Shown in pieces: positions 56,065-64,000 of a DNA stretch of 64,000 nt. The DNA comes from Rhodococcus sp. OK519 (GTDB lineage Bacteria; Actinomycetota; Actinomycetes; Mycobacteriales; Mycobacteriaceae). Under the pieces are notes generated by a model. The model did no database searches. It saw only the letters and a program-made list of their open reading frames with translations, and was not told the DNA's origin. The translations under genes and the position numbers were made by a program. The stretch covers positions 1,513,226 through 1,577,225 of the forward strand of contig NZ_QAOW01000001.1 in the NCBI RefSeq assembly GCF_003051005.1. The letters are read 5' to 3'. Numbering within the stretch: the stretch's first letter is position 1; each line of letters opens with the position of its first letter.

Positions 56065-56106
56065 TAGTGTGGAAGGCTCATCGAACAGGATGTGATGCAA
56101 GTCACG
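56065..56106 (+). promoter_or_regulatory. Promoter with a CRP/GlxR-like box
   Basis: TAGTGT (56065-56070) is a likely -10 box. TGTGATGCAAGTCACG (56091-56106) fits the CRP/GlxR pattern TGTGA-N6-TCACA with one mismatch. The box lies downstream of the expected transcription start, a position that usually means repression. Confidence 0.65.
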
Positions 56107-56130
56107 ATGAGTTGGTGGGGGAGTGCACTG

Positions 56131-59100
56131 GTGAGTCTGAGCTCCGACTACGTGGTGGGTTCGCTTCGGCGGGCAGTCGCCACGGCGCAGAACGGCCTCG
56201 AGGTGGTTCGACTCGGCGGTCTGGAGACGGGCGCGACGCCTTCCCCGTTCCAGATCGTCGAGCGCGCACCGATGTATCGCCTGCGCCGATACTTCCCGGA
56301 CACGGACACGGACACGGACACGGAGCCGGCGGAGGCCGGGCCGCCGATCGTGCTGGTGCCGCCGATGATGATGTCCGCGGACGTGTACGACGTCACGCGC
56401 GACCAGGGCGCGGTCGGCATCCTGCACGAGATGGGCATCGACCCGTGGGTCGTGGACTTCGGTTCGCCGGATTCTGAGGAGGGCGGCTGGGACCGCACGC
56501 TCGCCGACCACATCGTTGCGATCAGTGAGATCGTCGACCGTGTCCACGAGCACACCGGACGCGACGTCCACCTGTCGGGCTACTCGCAGGGCGGGATGTT
56601 CTGCTACCAGGCGGCGGCGTACCGCCGGTGCCGCAACGTCGCGAGCCTCGTCACGTTCGGCGCCCCCGTCGACACCCTGGCGGCGTTGCCGTTCAACATC
56701 CCCGCGGGACTTGCGACCAAGGGCGCGGACCTGCTTGCCGACCACGTCTTCAATCGACTCTCCATTGCAGGTTGGATGGCACGCACCGGTTTCCAGTTGC
56801 TGGATCCGGTCAAGTCCGCGAAGTCCCGCGTCGACTTCCTCCGTCAGTTGCACGATCGGGATGCGCTGCTTCCGCGCGAACAGCAGCGCCGGTTCCTGGC
56901 GCAGGACGGCTGGGTCGCATGGTCCGGACCGGCCGTCGCGGAGTTACTCAAGCAGTTCATCGTCCACAACCGGATGATGACCGGCGGGTTCGTCATCAAG
57001 GACACCGCCGTCAGCCTGGCCGAGTTGTCGTGTCCGATCCTCGCGTTCATCGGCGAGGTCGACGACATCGGCCAGCCCCTGGCGGTGCGCGGCATCAAGC
57101 GGGCTGCGCCCCGCGCGGAGGCGTTCGAGTCGACTTTGCGTGCAGGCCATTTCGGTCTGGTGGTCGGATCGGCCGCTGCGTCCCGCACATGGCCCACCAC
57201 CGGAGAGTGGGTGCTCTGGCGGGAAGGCGCCGGCGCGCGACCCGAGGCCGTAGACGTGATGATTCACGACGAGCCGTCGGGCAACGACAGTGGCGTCAGC
57301 ATCGCCAATCGCATCACCCATACGGTCGCGTCGATCGCGGAAGTCGGTGTCGGGGTGGGGAAGGGCATCGCCGACCTCGCGACCGACACCCTGCGTGGGA
57401 CCCGCGAGATCTCGATCGAGGCCGCCCGCGCGCTGCCGCGTCTGGCCCGGCTCGGACAGTTGCAGCCGCACTCGCGGATCTCGCTCGGACTGCTGCTCGC
57501 GGAGCAGGGCCGGCAGGCGCCCGGGGGCGAGTGCTTCCTGTTCGACGACCGGGTCCACACCAATGCTGCGGTCAACACCCGGATCGACAACGTCGTACGC
57601 GGACTCATCCACGCCGGCATCCGGCCCGCGAACCACGTCGGCGTCCTCATGGAGACCCGTCCCAGTGCGTTGGTCGCGATCGCGGCACTGTCCCGTCTCG
57701 GCGCCGTGGCCGTGCTGCTGCCGCCCGGCGGAGATCTCGACGAGGCGATCCGCCTGGGTCGTGTCGACCGGATCGTCGTCGACCCGGACAACCTCGAGGA
57801 CGCTGTCGCGACCGGCAAGAAGGTCCTGGTGCTCGGTGGCGGCGAGTTCCGCGGTCTCGCGGTGGAACTCGGCCCCGACGTCGTCGACCTCGAGCAGGTC
57901 GACCCCGACGCGGTGACCCTCCCGGGGTGGTACCGCCCGGATCCCGGTCTGGCGCGCGAACTCGCGTTCGTGATCTTCAGCGGATCGTGTGGCAGCCTCG
58001 AGGCCAAGTTCATCACCAACTATCGGTGGGGGCTGTCGGCGTTCGGCACGGCCTCCGCCGCGTCCCTCAGCCGCGGCGACACCGTGTACTGTCTCGCGCC
58101 GCTCCATCATTCGTCGGGGCTGATGGCGACTATCGGTGGAGCGGTCGCCGGCGGCGCACGCATCGCGCTGTCGCGCGGCCTCGATCCAGAGCGCTTCGCG
58201 GAGGAGATCCACCGCTACGGCGTCACGGTCGTCAGCTACACGTGGACCATGATGCGCGAGATCCTCGAGGCGAAGTCGCTTCCCCTCGACGAGGGGCATC
58301 CGGTTCGGCTGTTCATCGGTTCGGGTATGCCGCCCGGCCTGTGGCGCCGGATCACCGACAGGTTCGCGCCGGCCAGAGTGCTCGAGTTCTACGCGTCCAC
58401 CGAGGGCGACGTCGTGCTGGTCAACGTTTCCGGCGCGAAGGTCGGTTCCAAGGGGCGGCCGTTGCCCGGCAGCGCCGAGGTGCGCGTCGGCGCATACGAC
58501 CCGATCGAAGGGCGACTGCTCGAGGATGCCCGGGGCTTCGTACGCGAGTGCGAGGACGACGAGGTCGGCCTGCTCCTCGGTCGCCCCGGCGCCCGGGCGG
58601 AGGCGGGACCCGGCGTGATGCGAGGGGTGTTCGCGGCCGGCGATGCCTGGGTGCCGACGGAGAACCTCTTCCGGCGTGACGCGGACGGCGACTACTGGCT
58701 CGTCGACCACAAGCGGACCGTCATCGACGCGGCCCGCGGGCCGGTGTTCACGCAGCCGATCGTCGACGTGCTCGGCGAGATGCCGCAGGTGGATCTCGCT
58801 GTCGCCTACGGTGTTCGAACAGGCGACCATCAAGTGGCTGTTGCCGCGATCACGGTGCACGACGGCCGGGTGCCGACCGCCGCGGAGGTCACCGCCGCAC
58901 TCGGATCGTTGCCGATCTCGGAGTGCCCGGACATTGTCCATGTGGTGGATCGGATACCGCTGGGCGCGTCGTACCGGCCGCGTTCCACGGAGTTGCAGGT
59001 CGCCGGCCTGCCCAAGCCCAGTGTTCGATCGTGGTACCTCGACACCGCGACCGGCCGGTACAAGCGTTTCACCAAGGCCGTCGCGGCCCGTCTCGACGAC

Positions 59101-59133
59101 CGTCCGGCGGGTCCCGGTGGGGTGCCCGCGTAA
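56131..59133 (+). CDS. Two-domain lipase-like / acyl-CoA synthetase-like protein (Rv1683-like)
   Basis: The 1000-residue protein begins with an alpha/beta hydrolase (about residues 1-360) of the PHA synthase/lipase type with nucleophile motif GYSQGGM and acid/histidine in AFIGEVDDIGQP and LRAGHFGLV. The second part (about 420-990) is an AMP-binding acyl-CoA synthetase fold with FYASTEGDVVLVN and AAGDAWVPTENLFRRDADG. Its phosphate-binding loop is IFSGSCGSLEAKFI instead of SGTTGxPKG, so adenylation may be impaired. The GTG at 56131 follows GGGGGAG and gives about the length of Rv1683. A CRP-like box lies in its promoter. A role in triacylglycerol turnover is suggested by the family. Confidence 0.88.
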   Translation: MSLSSDYVVGSLRRAVATAQNGLEVVRLGGLETGATPSPFQIVERAPMYRLRRYFPDTDTDTDTEPAEAGPPIVLVPPMMMSADVYDVTRDQGAVGILHEMGIDPWVVDFGSPDSEEGGWDRTLADHIVAISEIVDRVHEHTGRDVHLSGYSQGGMFCYQAAAYRRCRNVASLVTFGAPVDTLAALPFNIPAGLATKGADLLADHVFNRLSIAGWMARTGFQLLDPVKSAKSRVDFLRQLHDRDALLPREQQRRFLAQDGWVAWSGPAVAELLKQFIVHNRMMTGGFVIKDTAVSLAELSCPILAFIGEVDDIGQPLAVRGIKRAAPRAEAFESTLRAGHFGLVVGSAAASRTWPTTGEWVLWREGAGARPEAVDVMIHDEPSGNDSGVSIANRITHTVASIAEVGVGVGKGIADLATDTLRGTREISIEAARALPRLARLGQLQPHSRISLGLLLAEQGRQAPGGECFLFDDRVHTNAAVNTRIDNVVRGLIHAGIRPANHVGVLMETRPSALVAIAALSRLGAVAVLLPPGGDLDEAIRLGRVDRIVVDPDNLEDAVATGKKVLVLGGGEFRGLAVELGPDVVDLEQVDPDAVTLPGWYRPDPGLARELAFVIFSGSCGSLEAKFITNYRWGLSAFGTASAASLSRGDTVYCLAPLHHSSGLMATIGGAVAGGARIALSRGLDPERFAEEIHRYGVTVVSYTWTMMREILEAKSLPLDEGHPVRLFIGSGMPPGLWRRITDRFAPARVLEFYASTEGDVVLVNVSGAKVGSKGRPLPGSAEVRVGAYDPIEGRLLEDARGFVRECEDDEVGLLLGRPGARAEAGPGVMRGVFAAGDAWVPTENLFRRDADGDYWLVDHKRTVIDAARGPVFTQPIVDVLGEMPQVDLAVAYGVRTGDHQVAVAAITVHDGRVPTAAEVTAALGSLPISECPDIVHVVDRIPLGASYRPRSTELQVAGLPKPSVRSWYLDTATGRYKRFTKAVAARLDDRPAGPGGVPA
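56299..56322 (+). repeat. Four GACACG hexanucleotide repeats (coding)
   Basis: Four perfect copies of GACACG encode Asp-Thr four times in a surface-like linker (FPDTDTDTDTEP) near residue 60 of the hydrolase domain. Slippage would add or remove Asp-Thr pairs without a frameshift. Confidence 0.9.
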
Positions 59134-59196
59134 CACGCGCGGTTCCGACTTGTAGCCTGGACCGGCCGAGATTCCGGACGGCCCGAGAGGACTGAA

Positions 59197-59415
59197 GTGG
59201 CTATTGATCCCACCCTGCTCAGCATTCTGGCGTGCCCGCAGGACAAGGGGCCGTTGCTGTTGATCGGCGACGAAGTGCTCTACAACCCACGGTTGCGCCG
59301 CGCTTACCCGATCGAGAACGGTATTCCGGTGCTGCTCATCGACGAGGCGCGTGACGTGACCGACGCCGAACACGATGATTTCGTCGCGCGCGGTGCCGCC
59401 TCCGACACAGACTAG
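59197..59415 (+). CDS. Trm112-like small protein
   Basis: The 72-residue protein fits the Trm112/YcaR (UPF0434) family: LLSILACPQDKGPLLLI at the N-terminus and YPIENGIPVLLIDEAR in the middle. Only one cysteine is present, so the zinc site of typical members is incomplete. Bacterial members are thought to partner methyltransferases. GAGAGGAC precedes the GTG. Its TAG stop overlaps the stop of the convergent TetR gene (CTAG at 59412-59415). Confidence 0.88.
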   Translation: MAIDPTLLSILACPQDKGPLLLIGDEVLYNPRLRRAYPIENGIPVLLIDEARDVTDAEHDDFVARGAASDTD

Positions 59416-60026
59416 ACAGGCGGATCGAGCGGTCCGGTGAGATAGCGCTGCAGCGTCGGCGCGATCAACCGAACCGCTCGTTCCGTCGGTAGCGCTCGTA
59501 GGGCGTCGATGCCGAGAAGATGACGGGTCACGAACAGTCCCGTCATCTGAGATGCGACGAGTGCCACCCGCAATAGCCCAGATCCGGGTGGTGAGTCGAC
59601 TCGCACGGCGATGTCCTTCAGGGCGACGTCGAGGAGGAAACTGCGCACGAGGTTCTCGTCGCCGCTGGTCAGTGCCGACCGCACAGCCGCCACCACCGCC
59701 GGCTGGTGGACGGAGTCCCATACGCCGATCACGGTGCGGGCCAACGTCTCACCCAAGTTGTCGACCGGAGCGGCTTCGAGCGTCGCGAGCACCGTGTCCG
59801 GATCGAGTGGAAGCTCGATGGCGTCGACGAGTAGACGCCGCTTGGTTCCGAAGTAATGGTGGACGAGTGCGGAGTCGACGCCGGCCTCCGATGCGATCGA
59901 GCGGATCGTCGTATGATCGAACCCCTTGCCTGCGAACTGATTTCGTGCAGCCTGGAGTATCCGATCCCGGGTGTTCGCGTGTCCCGGGCGCCGACCCGGG
60001 CGCGTCGGTGTCGCGGGATCGGTCAT
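59412..60026 (-). CDS. TetR-family transcriptional regulator
   Basis: The 204-residue protein has an N-terminal TetR helix-turn-helix (TRDRILQAARNQFAGKGFDHTTIRSIASEAGVDSALVHHYFGTKRRLL) and a C-terminal ligand domain. It is the last gene of a three-gene operon with an ABC-2 exporter, overlapping the permease stop by one base (TGATG). It probably represses this operon in the absence of a toxic ligand. Corresponds to Rv1685c. Confidence 0.92.
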   Translation of the reverse strand: MTDPATPTRPGRRPGHANTRDRILQAARNQFAGKGFDHTTIRSIASEAGVDSALVHHYFGTKRRLLVDAIELPLDPDTVLATLEAAPVDNLGETLARTVIGVWDSVHQPAVVAAVRSALTSGDENLVRSFLLDVALKDIAVRVDSPPGSGLLRVALVASQMTGLFVTRHLLGIDALRALPTERAVRLIAPTLQRYLTGPLDPPV

Positions 60027-60787
60027 CACGGTGTCCTGCGACGCAGGGTGGCGGCGCCGAGACAGAGCGCGACGACCACGAACAGCGCGACGATCCCGAG
60101 GTCCCGCCACATCAGACCGGTGGTGCCCGGGTGGGTGGCGACCTGTTGCAGCGCCTCCACCGCGTAGCTGAGGGGGAGGACGTTGCTGATCCACTCCAAC
60201 CACTGCGGTAGTTGGTCCCGCGGCACGAGCAGTCCGCAGAGCAGGAGTTGCGGGATGACGATGACGGGCATGAACTGCACCGCCTGGAACTCGGTGCGCG
60301 CGAACGCGCTGCACAACAACCCCAGCGAGACGCCGAGAACCGCGTTGACCACTGCGATGAGCAGCACCCAGAACACGTTGCCCTCGGTCGTGAGGCCGAG
60401 GAAGCCGAACGCGACTGCACATGCCAGGCCGGCCTGCGCGGCGGCGGCGATGGAGAACGCGGTCCCGTAGCCGGCCAACAGATCGAGCTTCGACAGCGGC
60501 GTGGTGAGCAGACGTTCGAGCGTGCCCGAACTACGTTCGCGCTGCATTGCGATCGACGTCACCAGGAACATGACGATGAACGGGATGATGCCCAGCATCG
60601 TGATCGCGATCCGGTCGAACAGCGAAATCTGGCCGGGAGGCGTCGGGACGTTCTGATAGAGGAAGTACAGAAGCACCATGAGCAGCGAGGGCACGAACAG
60701 GATCATCGCGACGGTGCGTCGGTCGACCCGCAACTGGCGGAGGATCCGCGTCGTGCTCGACGCGTAGATGCGCGGGGTGAGGATCAT
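60026..60787 (-). CDS. ABC-2 type exporter permease
   Basis: The 253-residue protein has six predicted membrane segments, for example VAMILFVPSLLMVLLYFLY, IAITMLGIIPFIVMFLVTSIA and FWVLLIAVVNAVLGVSLGLLC, and the ABC-2 signature region ERSSGTLERLLTTPLSKLDLL. It forms a drug- or lipid-type exporter with the adjacent ATPase. The ATG at 60787 overlaps the ATPase stop (ATGA). The upstream part of the open frame lies within the ATPase gene and is not translated in this frame. Confidence 0.92.
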   Translation of the reverse strand: MILTPRIYASSTTRILRQLRVDRRTVAMILFVPSLLMVLLYFLYQNVPTPPGQISLFDRIAITMLGIIPFIVMFLVTSIAMQRERSSGTLERLLTTPLSKLDLLAGYGTAFSIAAAAQAGLACAVAFGFLGLTTEGNVFWVLLIAVVNAVLGVSLGLLCSAFARTEFQAVQFMPVIVIPQLLLCGLLVPRDQLPQWLEWISNVLPLSYAVEALQQVATHPGTTGLMWRDLGIVALFVVVALCLGAATLRRRTP

Positions 60788-61542
60788 GGCTCGACCCCGA
60801 TCTTCTGCTCGCGGATGAGGGCGAGGAACGCCTCCTCGAGGTTCGACCGCCCGGTCCGCCGGCGAAGCTCGTCCGGGGGCACGTGAGCGAGGATGCGGCC
60901 GTCCCGCATGAGGACGAGGTTTTCGCAGTGGTCGGCTTCGTCCATCACGTGGCTCGAGACGAGGAGCGTCGTGCCCGACGCAGCCAGCGTGGCGAAGTGA
61001 TCCCACAGGTCGGCCCGCAGCACCGGGTCGAGCCCGACGGTCGGTTCGTCGAGCACGAGTAGTGCGGGCCCGGCCACCAGCGCGCACGCGAGCGACACCC
61101 GTCCCAGCTGACCGCCCGAGAGGTCGCCGGCTCGATGGTTCACGTGGGTCGTCAGCCCCACGGCGTCGATCGTCTCGGCGACGGCGTCGTGTCCGCGACC
61201 GTAGAGCGCTGCAAAGTACCGGACGTTGTCACGAATCGTCAGGTCGAGGTACACGCTGGGCGCCTGCGTGACGTAGCCGACGCGCTTGCGGAGTCCAGCC
61301 GATCCTGCCGCCTGGCCCAGTACCGTCACCGTTCCCGACTCGACGATCTGGGTGCCCACGATGCACCGCATCAGCGTCGTCTTCCCGCAGCCGGACGGGC
61401 CGAGCAATCCGGTGATCGAACCTCGCGGAATGGTCAGGTCGATGTCCCGAAGCGCGGGAGCGCCGCCCCGTCGTACCTGCAGTGCGCGTACCTCGATCGC
61501 CGGTGCCGCGTTCCCCGGGTCGCTGGTCCTGGCATCCGTCAT
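60784..61542 (-). CDS. ABC-2 type exporter ATPase
   Basis: The 252-residue ATPase has Walker A GLLGPSGCGKTTLMRC, Q loop GYVTQAPSVYLDLTI, signature DLSGGQLGRVSLACAL, Walker B LLVLDEPTVGLDP and the switch histidine in LVSSHVMDEADHC. It is the first gene of an exporter-regulator operon resembling Rv1687c-Rv1685c. A 14-base palindrome lies 20 bases upstream of the ATG. The substrate is unknown. Confidence 0.93.
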   Translation of the reverse strand: MTDARTSDPGNAAPAIEVRALQVRRGGAPALRDIDLTIPRGSITGLLGPSGCGKTTLMRCIVGTQIVESGTVTVLGQAAGSAGLRKRVGYVTQAPSVYLDLTIRDNVRYFAALYGRGHDAVAETIDAVGLTTHVNHRAGDLSGGQLGRVSLACALVAGPALLVLDEPTVGLDPVLRADLWDHFATLAASGTTLLVSSHVMDEADHCENLVLMRDGRILAHVPPDELRRRTGRSNLEEAFLALIREQKIGVEP

Positions 61543-61562
61543 GTCGACCTCGATTCACCGTC

Positions 61563-61576
61563 CGATGAACTCATCG
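61563..61576 (-). promoter_or_regulatory. Candidate TetR operator
   Basis: CGATGAACTCATCG is a palindrome with 6-bp arms (CGATGA/TCATCG) and an AC centre. It lies 20 bases upstream of the ATPase ATG, and GATGAA recurs 16 bases further on. The TetR-family repressor encoded in the operon is the natural candidate. Confidence 0.5.
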
Positions 61577-61668
61577 TGTGATGAATTCTTCGCCCGGCCG
61601 GAGCCCACGGTCAATGGTTTCCGTCGGGTACGCGGGTTTCGATGTCGTATACGTGGACAATCGTCACC

Positions 61669-62283
61669 GTGACCGACCGACGATCGATCCTGCGTGACGC
61701 GGGCAGCCCGATCGACGCCGCGCGCCGCATCCTCGGGAGCACGCTCGTTGTCGGCGCAGTGCAGGCCCGCATCGTGGAGGTCGAGGCCTACGGCGGTGAT
61801 CCTTCCGGCCCGTGGCCCGACCCGGCGGCGCATTCGTTCCGTGGCCCTAACCCCCGGAACGCGGTCATGTTCGGGCCCGCGGGCCACCTGTACGTCTACC
61901 GCAGCTACGGGATGCACTTCTGCGCCAACGTCTCGTACGGACCCGAAGGGGTGGCCGGGGGAGTGTTGCTGCGGGCGGCCGAGATCCTCGAGGGCCACGA
62001 ACTGGTGGCGTCGCGACGGCCGGGAGTCCGACGGCACTTCGACGCCGCGCGTGGGCCGGGCAATCTGGGTTCGGCGCTGGGGCTGACGCTCGACGACGAC
62101 GGCCTCGATCTGTTCGGTGAGGACGCGGGAGTGAGTCTCGAACTGGGCGAAGCGACCGATTGCGGTAGTGGTCCACGCGTGGGGATCTCCGTGGCGTCGG
62201 ACTGGCCGTGGCGGCTGTGGATTCCCGGATCGCCCGCGGTGTCGGCCTATCGCCGCAGCCCGCGCGCACCTGCCCCCACCTGA
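61669..62283 (+). CDS. mpg: 3-methyladenine DNA glycosylase (AAG/MPG type)
   Basis: The 204-residue protein removes alkylated purines from DNA. The family motifs are [24 protein letters not shown] (catalytic Glu in VEVEAY), [25 protein letters not shown] and [10 protein letters not shown], then [13 protein letters not shown]. The GTG at 61669 gives the usual length and matches Rv1688; an ATG 27 bases upstream is possible. Sequence upstream does not match the PafBC promoter pattern. Confidence 0.92.
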   Translation: MTDRRSILRDAGSPIDAARRILGSTLVVGAVQARIVEVEAYGGDPSGPWPDPAAHSFRGPNPRNAVMFGPAGHLYVYRSYGMHFCANVSYGPEGVAGGVLLRAAEILEGHELVASRRPGVRRHFDAARGPGNLGSALGLTLDDDGLDLFGEDAGVSLELGEATDCGSGPRVGISVASDWPWRLWIPGSPAVSAYRRSPRAPAPT

Positions 62284-62302
62284 CGGTGGGATGATCGGAT
62301 GC

Positions 62303-63580
62303 GTGACTGAGAACATCCTTGACGAACTGACCTGGCGGGGGCTCATCGCCCAGTCGACCGATCTGGACGCATTGCGTCGTGAGACCGAGGCCGGTCCAGT
62401 CACGTTGTATGCCGGGTTCGATCCCACCGGCCCGAGCCTGCATGCCGGGCACCTGGTGCCGTTGCTCGCGCTCAAGCGCTTCCAGCGGGCCGGCCACCGT
62501 CCGATCGTCCTGGCCGGCGGTGCCACCGGCATGATCGGCGATCCGCGTGATGTCGGGGAGCGGGTCATGAACACCGCGGACACCGTTGCCGACTGGGCCG
62601 ATCGCATCCGCTCGCAGCTCGAGCGTTTCGTCGACTTCGACGAGTCGCCGACCGGCGCAGTGATCGAGAACAACGCCAACTGGACGTCGAAGCTGACGGC
62701 GATCGACTTCCTCCGCGACATCGGCAAGCACTTCTCGGTGAACGTGATGCTGGCGCGCGACACCGTCAAACGTCGTCTGGAATCCGACGGCATCTCGTAC
62801 ACGGAATTCAGCTACATGCTGCTGCAGGCGAACGACTTCGTACACCTGCGCCGCAACTACGGCTGCGCGTTGCAGGTGGGCGGCTCCGATCAGTGGGGCA
62901 ACATCATCGCGGGAGTCGACCTCAACCGGAAGCTCGACGGGGTATCCGTGCACGCCATGACCGTGCCACTGGTGACCTCCGCCGACGGCAAGAAGTTCGG
63001 CAAGTCCACCGGTGGCGGCAGCCTGTGGCTCGATCCCGAGATGACGAGCCCGTACGCCTGGTACCAGTACTTCGTGAACACCGGGGACGCCGACGTCATG
63101 CGCTACCTGCGCTGGTTCACGTTCCTCACCCAGGACGAGCTCGCCGAGCTCGAGACCGCGACTGCCGAACGTCCGCAGGCGCGGGAAGCCCAGCGTCGTC
63201 TCGCGGCGGAGATGACGACACTCGTGCACGGCCAGGCGAACACCGACGCGGTCGAACTCGCCAGCAAGGCATTGTTCGGACGCGCGGAGCTCGCCGACCT
63301 GGACGAATCCACTCTCGGGTCCGCGCTGAAGGAAGCCTCGATCGCAGAGGTCGCCGCGAACGAACCGCACACGATCATCGACCTCCTTGTCGCGAGCGGG
63401 CTGTGCGACACCAAGGGTGCGGCACGTCGCACGGTCAAGGAGGGCGGCGCGTACGTCAACAACCAGCGCGTCGAGGCCGACGACTGGGCGCCCGAGTCCT
63501 CGGATCTGCTGCACGGCCAGTGGCTGGTGATCCGTCGCGGACGCAAGAACTTCGCAGGCATCAAGGTGCTCGCCGGCTGA
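62303..63580 (+). CDS. tyrS: Tyrosyl-tRNA synthetase
   Basis: The 425-residue class I enzyme has the HIGH motif as HAGHLVP (in [20 protein letters not shown]), the tyrosine pocket [10 protein letters not shown] and [10 protein letters not shown], and the KMSKS loop as KFGKSTGG. The C-terminal S4 domain ([26 protein letters not shown]) binds the tRNA. The start is placed at GTG 62303, giving [14 protein letters not shown]; an ATG at 62291 is also in frame. A very strong palindrome follows. Confidence 0.96.
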   Translation: MTENILDELTWRGLIAQSTDLDALRRETEAGPVTLYAGFDPTGPSLHAGHLVPLLALKRFQRAGHRPIVLAGGATGMIGDPRDVGERVMNTADTVADWADRIRSQLERFVDFDESPTGAVIENNANWTSKLTAIDFLRDIGKHFSVNVMLARDTVKRRLESDGISYTEFSYMLLQANDFVHLRRNYGCALQVGGSDQWGNIIAGVDLNRKLDGVSVHAMTVPLVTSADGKKFGKSTGGGSLWLDPEMTSPYAWYQYFVNTGDADVMRYLRWFTFLTQDELAELETATAERPQAREAQRRLAAEMTTLVHGQANTDAVELASKALFGRAELADLDESTLGSALKEASIAEVAANEPHTIIDLLVASGLCDTKGAARRTVKEGGAYVNNQRVEADDWAPESSDLLHGQWLVIRRGRKNFAGIKVLAG

Positions 63581-63611
63581 CGTGTCCGGCGTCACCATGA
63601 GTGTTTTCGGC

Positions 63612-63645
63612 CCGAACGGGACGGGGTCGACCCCGTCCCGTTCGG
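63612..63645 (+). terminator. tyrS terminator (34-bp perfect palindrome)
   Basis: CCGAACGGGACGGGGTC (63612-63628) is followed immediately by its reverse complement (63629-63645). It lies 31 bases beyond the tyrS stop. It insulates tyrS from the rRNA promoter region. Confidence 0.88.
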
Positions 63646-63684
63646 CCTACCTGCAGGTTTGCGATCCTGCACCGATGCCATCCA

Positions 63685-63745
63685 GCTCTGACCTGGCAAT
63701 TTGGCGTTGAGGGGATCGGGCCCGTAACTTAGTCCAGGTCAGAGC
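63685..63745 (+). promoter_or_regulatory. First rRNA promoter inside a 12-bp inverted repeat
   Basis: TTGGCG (63701-63706) and TAACTT (63725-63730), 18 bases apart, form a promoter. It is framed by GCTCTGACCTGG (63685-63696) and its perfect reverse complement CCAGGTCAGAGC (63734-63745). The arms suggest an operator or a structured transcript start. Confidence 0.65.
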
Positions 63746-63892
63746 GACACGGACACCGACCCGGACGCGATCTTCACAGGTCAGCGAGGGAAAACGAGGT
63801 TGTACGGGGAGCGCCTGATACTCCCGGAAGTTGCTTTTCTTCTCTCGTGTAGGGTTGTGGAGCGCCTTCGGGTGGCCGAGAAAGTGCCGGAT

Positions 63893-63921
63893 TTGCTTCC
63901 GGTGCGGGATCGGGTTAGGCT
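63893..63921 (+). promoter_or_regulatory. Second rRNA operon promoter
   Basis: TTGCTT (63893-63898) and TAGGCT (63916-63921) with a 17-base spacer form a strong housekeeping promoter. Another TTGCTT/TAGGGT pair at 63831-63855 has a spacer of only 13 bases and is less convincing. Confidence 0.75.
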
Positions 63922-64000
63922 GGAACGGTTGCCCCGGAGCGAGAAATCTTAGGGTTTCGAGTGATGGTGTGCGCGTGTTCTTTGAGAACTCAACAGTGTG
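63922..64000 (+). promoter_or_regulatory. 16S rRNA leader
   Basis: The stretch TTCTTTGAGAACTCAACA starting at 63978, ending in GTGTG at the window edge, is the conserved actinobacterial rRNA leader found just before the 16S gene, involved in antitermination and RNase III processing. The 16S gene itself lies outside the window. Confidence 0.88.

Noticed and set aside
63831..63855. An additional rRNA promoter TTGCTT/TAGGGT
   Set aside because: The spacer is only 13 bases, too short for a normal housekeeping promoter, so it is not listed as a separate feature.

Overview
This 64 kb window is high-GC actinobacterial chromosome, most likely from Rhodococcus or a close relative in the Mycobacteriales (Nocardiaceae). 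The evidence is the strong GC bias, frequent GTG starts, many apparently leaderless genes, an Rpf-type cell-wall enzyme, PdtaR, a HelD/HelR ATPase, and gene order. From memory of the Mycobacterium tuberculosis H37Rv map (not checked by search), the order pyk-tesB, pdtaR, thiolase/DUF35 pair, polA, rpsA, coaE, DUF402, uvrB, USP, MBL hydrolase, uvrA, infC-rpmI-rplT-tsnR, pheST, argCJBDFRGH and the Rv1683-Rv1689-like block matches core mycobacterial synteny. I see no insertion sequence, prophage, integrase or CRISPR array.

Layout. 1-6.1 kb: end of gltB, gltD, pyk, tesB and an SbmA/Rv1819c-like ABC exporter. 6.2-11.2 kb: a secreted Rpf-like protein under two CRP/GlxR-like boxes, an isochorismatase-fold hydrolase, a thiolase-fold/DUF35 pair, an alpha/beta hydrolase and an unusual tRNA with a CAA anticodon. 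11.3-20.5 kb: pdtaR, polA, trxA, a 2H phosphoesterase, an isocitrate/isopropylmalate dehydrogenase-family enzyme, a polar amino acid ABC importer and a methyltransferase. 20.8-28.4 kb: rpsA, a 70-aa orphan gene, coaE-GrpB, DUF402, uvrB, an SCO6745-like protein and a universal stress protein. 28.4-34.9 kb: DUF732 lipoprotein, HelD/HelR, succinate-semialdehyde dehydrogenase, a small Rho-N-like protein, a DoxX-like protein with seven 11-residue repeats and an MBL hydrolase. 35.1-42.3 kb: uvrA, two paralogous tiny-peptide genes around a DUF1801 gene, DUF1844, infC-rpmI-rplT and tsnR. 42.4-56.0 kb: pheST, an uncharacterised gene, a GDSL hydrolase and the complete arginine operon argCJBDFRGH. 56.1-63.6 kb: a 1000-aa lipase/acyl-CoA synthetase-like protein, a Trm112-like protein, a TetR/ABC-2 exporter operon, mpg and tyrS. 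The last 350 bases are the promoter and leader region of an rRNA operon; 16S rRNA should begin just beyond the window.

The most novel signal is a pair of 39- and 42-residue peptide genes at 38.2 and 39.2 kb. They share 24 identical positions, their own terminators, strong ribosome binding sites, and the same promoter/operator layout: -10 TAGCGT followed exactly 7 nt later by a GCGTGA...TCACGC inverted repeat. The GTGA-N6-TCAC core also occurs upstream of rpf and of the 1000-aa lipid enzyme, which suggests one CRP/GlxR-type regulon of cell-envelope genes. Other regulatory signals are PafBC-type DNA-damage promoters before uvrA and uvrB, an ATC start codon and an attenuator-like hairpin for infC, and a 20-bp hairpin that encloses the ribosome binding site of the gene after pheT.
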